A stretch of DNA of 7,860 nucleotides. Source: an uncultured beta proteobacterium. Its GTDB lineage: Bacteria; Pseudomonadota; Gammaproteobacteria; Burkholderiales; Burkholderiaceae_C. Numbering within the stretch: position 1 is the first letter of the stretch; every line of letters starts with the position of its first letter. Positions 5,438 to 7,860 of this stretch are shown one piece after another. The position numbers were made by a program, and so were the translations under genes. The notes under the pieces were generated by a model. It worked only from the letters and a program-made list of their open reading frames with translations, had not been told where the DNA came from and did no database searches. The stretch spans positions 1 to 7,860 of the forward strand of contig CAIYNH010000060.1 in the NCBI GenBank assembly GCA_903927495.1, written 5' to 3'.

Positions 5438-7479
5438 GATGCTGCACCTTTGAGAATCGGGCCAATGCGGATAGTGTGTGATTCAGGAATTTCGCTGTGT
5501 GCGAGCACCTGCAGTCGGGGTGCCAAGCGCCGCACCAGTCGGGCAATAGCGCTGCGTATTTGATCGGGGACCAAGAGGCATGCCGGAATTCCTACTTCTT
5601 CTTGCCTGAGTGCCACTTCTGCGGCTTTTTGTGTCAGGATCTCGGCCACGCCGGGGTCTAGCGCCTGGCCTTGACCCGAATTGTTGCCCAGGGCTTGCAC
5701 CAGCAAACGCTCCAGTGGAGGGTCGATGGCAATGACGTTGAGCTCATGGATGTGACCATAAATTTGCTGCACGATCGCAGGTGACAACGCAATGCGCACC
5801 CGGCGTGCCAGTTCTGCCGGGTCTGAAGCCGAGCCAGCATGCTCGGCCAAGGATTCAATGATGGTGCGGATGTCCCGAATGTGGACAGATTCTTCCAATA
5901 GCAGTTGCAGTACTTTCTGGAAGACCGCAATGGTGACCATTTTGGGAACAACTTCTTCGATGAGTTTGGGGGCCTGTTTGCTCACGTGATCTACCAATTG
6001 CTGGGTTTCTGTGCGGCTCAATAATTTGGCGGCTTGCACTTGCATCAAGTGTGACAAATGGGTAGCCATTACAGTCTCGGAATCAACCACGGTAAATCCG
6101 GCCATTTGTGCCGCTTCTTTTTGCGAGTTGTCGATCCAGTGTGCGGGTAGGCCAAAAGCTGGATCGGTGGTGGGTGTGCCGATCAATGGCGTGGTGATGC
6201 CGCCAGGGTTGATCGCCAGGAACATGCCGGGGAAAGCCTCACCTTCGCCCACGATCACTCCACGCAGCGTGATCCGATAGCCGCTAGGTTTGAGTTCCAG
6301 GTTGTCACGCACGTGCACTGCAGGCGGCAAGAAGCCCACTTCCTGGGCGAACTTGCGGCGCACCCCTTTGATGCGTGTCAGCAAGTCGCCTTGGCGGGTC
6401 TTGTCCACCAGCGAGATCAGACGGTAGCCCAACTCCAGACCTAATTGATCCACCGGTTGCAGGTCGTCCCAGCTGGCCTCGCCATCAGCGTTTGGTGCCG
6501 GGGTGATTGACACCGGTTCTGCCGGTGGCGCTTGATTTGCCAGCAGCCAGGCACCATAGCCAAGGAGTAAGGCGATACCCAGGAACACGGTGTGTGGCAT
6601 GCCCGGAATGACCCCCAGCACTCCCATGATGGTGCCAGTGATGCCCAGTACCCGTGGGGAAATGAACATCTGGTTCACGATTTGGGCACTCAAGTCACGG
6701 TCTTTGCCAACGCGTGACACCACCATGGCTGCCGCCACAGAAATCAATAGCCCGGGAATTTGCGCCACCAAAGCATCGCCAACGGCCAGCAGGATGTAGG
6801 TGTCGGCGGCCTGACCTGCCGTCAGTCCGTGCTGCAACACCCCAACTGCAAAGCCACCAAAGATGTTGATCAGCAAAATCAGAATGCCAGCCACGGCATC
6901 GCCACGCACAAACTTGGAGGCACCATCCATGGAGCCAAAAAAGTCAGCTTCTTCCGATACTTCGGCACGCCGGCGTTTGGCTTCTTTTTCGTCGATCAAG
7001 CCGGCATTCAAATCGGCATCGACGGCCATTTGCTTGCCTGGCATGGCATCCAAAGCGAAACGTGCCGAGACTTCGGCAATACGCTCGGCACCTTTGGTGA
7101 CCACGACAAAGTTGATTACCACCAAAATCGAGAAAACAATCAGACCCACAGCAAAATTGCCACCGATCAAAAAGTGGCCAAACGCCTCAATCACGGCACC
7201 TGCAGCGCCAGGACCGGTGTGACCCTCCAGCAGCACTACTCGGGTAGAGGCGACGTTGAGCGAGAGTCGCATTAGCGTGGTCAGTAACAGAACTGCTGGG
7301 AATGCGGCAAAGTCAAGCGGGCGAATCATGTAGGCGGCCACCATCATGACCATCAGGGCAATCGAAATATTGAAGGTGAAAAAGGTGTCGAGTACCCATG
7401 GTGGAAGCGGCAACACCATCATGGACAGTATGGCTACGACCAGCATGGGCGCAGCAGCACCCTGCATCAGCGCGGCCAC
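5434..7479 (-). CDS. flhA: Flagellar type III export gate protein FlhA (extreme 5' end uncertain)
   Basis: FlhA is the export-gate membrane protein of the flagellar type III secretion system. The readable product is 681 residues; Escherichia coli FlhA is 692. It has a run of N-terminal membrane segments through about residue 315, starting at PMLVVAILSMMVLPLPP (11-27). The FHIPEP signature region is at about 126-196, including RIAEVSARFALDAMPGKQ and GSMDGASKFVRGD. A linker precedes the cytosolic domain (about 335-681), which binds chaperone-substrate complexes. The only available start is GTG at 7477-7479, with no usable ribosome binding site; it leaves about 9 residues before the AAP that opens the first helix, against 22 in E. 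coli. The in-frame extension runs to a stop at 7528-7530 without another start and does not resemble FlhA. The true N-terminus is therefore probably missing. The 3' end overlaps flhF. Confidence 0.96.
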   Translation of the reverse strand: MAALMQGAAAPMLVVAILSMMVLPLPPWVLDTFFTFNISIALMVMMVAAYMIRPLDFAAFPAVLLLTTLMRLSLNVASTRVVLLEGHTGPGAAGAVIEAFGHFLIGGNFAVGLIVFSILVVINFVVVTKGAERIAEVSARFALDAMPGKQMAVDADLNAGLIDEKEAKRRRAEVSEEADFFGSMDGASKFVRGDAVAGILILLINIFGGFAVGVLQHGLTAGQAADTYILLAVGDALVAQIPGLLISVAAAMVVSRVGKDRDLSAQIVNQMFISPRVLGITGTIMGVLGVIPGMPHTVFLGIALLLGYGAWLLANQAPPAEPVSITPAPNADGEASWDDLQPVDQLGLELGYRLISLVDKTRQGDLLTRIKGVRRKFAQEVGFLPPAVHVRDNLELKPSGYRITLRGVIVGEGEAFPGMFLAINPGGITTPLIGTPTTDPAFGLPAHWIDNSQKEAAQMAGFTVVDSETVMATHLSHLMQVQAAKLLSRTETQQLVDHVSKQAPKLIEEVVPKMVTIAVFQKVLQLLLEESVHIRDIRTIIESLAEHAGSASDPAELARRVRIALSPAIVQQIYGHIHELNVIAIDPPLERLLVQALGNNSGQGQALDPGVAEILTQKAAEVALRQEEVGIPACLLVPDQIRSAIARLVRRLAPRLQVLAHSEIPESHTIRIGPILKGAAS

Positions 7480-7860
7480 GCTCCCATGCGCTGGCGGGTA
7501 ACACGCGTATGTCCTACTATGCGTAGATTACGCCATGATCCTATACATCCATACAGGCCAAATACGCGATGCATGGACAGCAGACCCGCCGCGGCGCAGG
7601 CCACTCGCCCGGCCCGCCTCGCCACAGCGGCCCACACTCGCATCCGGGCCCCGGCTCCACAGCAGGGGAGGGGAGTAGGGAGGGGGGGTTCAGACCGCCC
7701 GCACCCTCTCACAGCGCTGCAGCTGCGCTCTCACAGGACCGGTCTCTACGCCCTCCCCACACTCCCATGCAAAAGACACCTCCACCCTTCTCCTCCCCTG
7801 GTACCTCGGCCGTGCTTCTTGTCCTCCTTCCACTCCCCGTCGTAGACGTCGCCGTCAGCA
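7480..7860. other. Gene-free anomalous tail, probable contig-end or chimeric sequence
   Basis: No recognisable gene, RNA or promoter was found in these 381 bases on either strand. The open frames that exist (minus 7467-7712, plus 7486-7845) are rich in Arg, Pro, Cys and His and look like translations of random GC-rich DNA. Base use is unlike the rest of the window: 7741-7800 has 31 C and 6 G in 60 bases, with stretches such as CCACCCTTCTCCTCCCCTGG, whereas 7664-7688 is almost pure G and A. flhB, the usual gene just upstream of flhA in related clusters, is not detectable. Most likely this is low-quality or chimeric sequence at an assembly end; a real insertion or rearrangement cannot be excluded. 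Confidence 0.7.
7665..7688 (+). other. G-quadruplex-type motif
   Basis: Four G runs with short loops: GGGG, A, GGGG, AGTA, GGG, A, GGGGGGG. This meets the usual G3+N1-7 pattern. It lies inside the anomalous tail, so its biological meaning is doubtful and it may be an artefact of the same origin. Confidence 0.5.

Noticed and set aside
7525..7536. GATTACGCCA match to the start of lacZ-alpha in cloning vectors
   Set aside because: Only 10 bases match and the flanking vector sequence does not continue, so vector contamination cannot be claimed. A vector database search would decide.
7467..7845. Two open frames in the tail (minus 7467-7712 and plus 7486-7845)
   Set aside because: Both give Arg/Pro/Cys-rich products without domains, in DNA of extreme composition and with no ribosome binding sites. 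Stop-free frames are expected by chance in GC-rich sequence.
7503..7855. Many six-base palindromes (ACGCGT, ATGCAT, CCGCGG, GGGCCC, CTGCAG, ACCGGT, GGTACC, GACGTC) suggesting a polylinker
   Set aside because: They are scattered over about 350 bases, not clustered, and the number is only modestly above the roughly six expected by chance.

Overview
The window is a flagellar gene cluster of the kind found in Betaproteobacteria. Family placement (Comamonadaceae, Rhodoferax/Polaromonas-like) is inferred from overall protein similarity and gene order remembered from that group; no database was searched. Every confident gene is flagellar. No tRNA, rRNA, CRISPR array, insertion sequence or phage gene was seen.

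Layout from left to right. (1) Minus strand, 1-656: the start of flgC (cut by the window edge) and all of flgB, which encode proximal rod proteins. (2) 657-838: a divergent intergenic region with a candidate FlhDC-type operator, the same arrangement as flgA/flgB in enteric bacteria. (3) Plus strand, 839-2438: flgA (P-ring chaperone), flgM (anti-sigma28) and flgN (export chaperone), with a good sigma28-type promoter just before flgM. (4) 2439-2536: a short convergent gap. (5) Minus strand, 2537-7479: flhA (export gate), flhF (SRP-type GTPase), a degenerate flhG-like gene and fliA (sigma28). These are tightly packed with overlapping stops and starts and are almost certainly one operon. (6) 7480-7860: about 380 bases with no recognisable gene. 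Base composition is unlike the rest of the window, and flhB, the usual neighbour, is absent.

How the genes work together. FlhA is the core of the flagellar type III export gate. FlgN delivers hook-filament junction proteins to it, FlgA helps assemble the P ring, and FlgB/FlgC build the proximal rod. FliA drives late genes and FlgM holds it inactive until FlgM is exported through the finished hook-basal body. The sigma28 promoter before flgM would close that feedback loop. FlhF and its partner normally set flagellar position and number.

The two points most worth attention are these. First, the FlhG-position protein keeps the MinD-like outline and a recognisable FlhF-activator-like N-terminus but has lost its ATP-binding motifs. 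Second, the sequence breaks abruptly at the 5' end of flhA, which looks more like a contig-end or assembly problem than biology.
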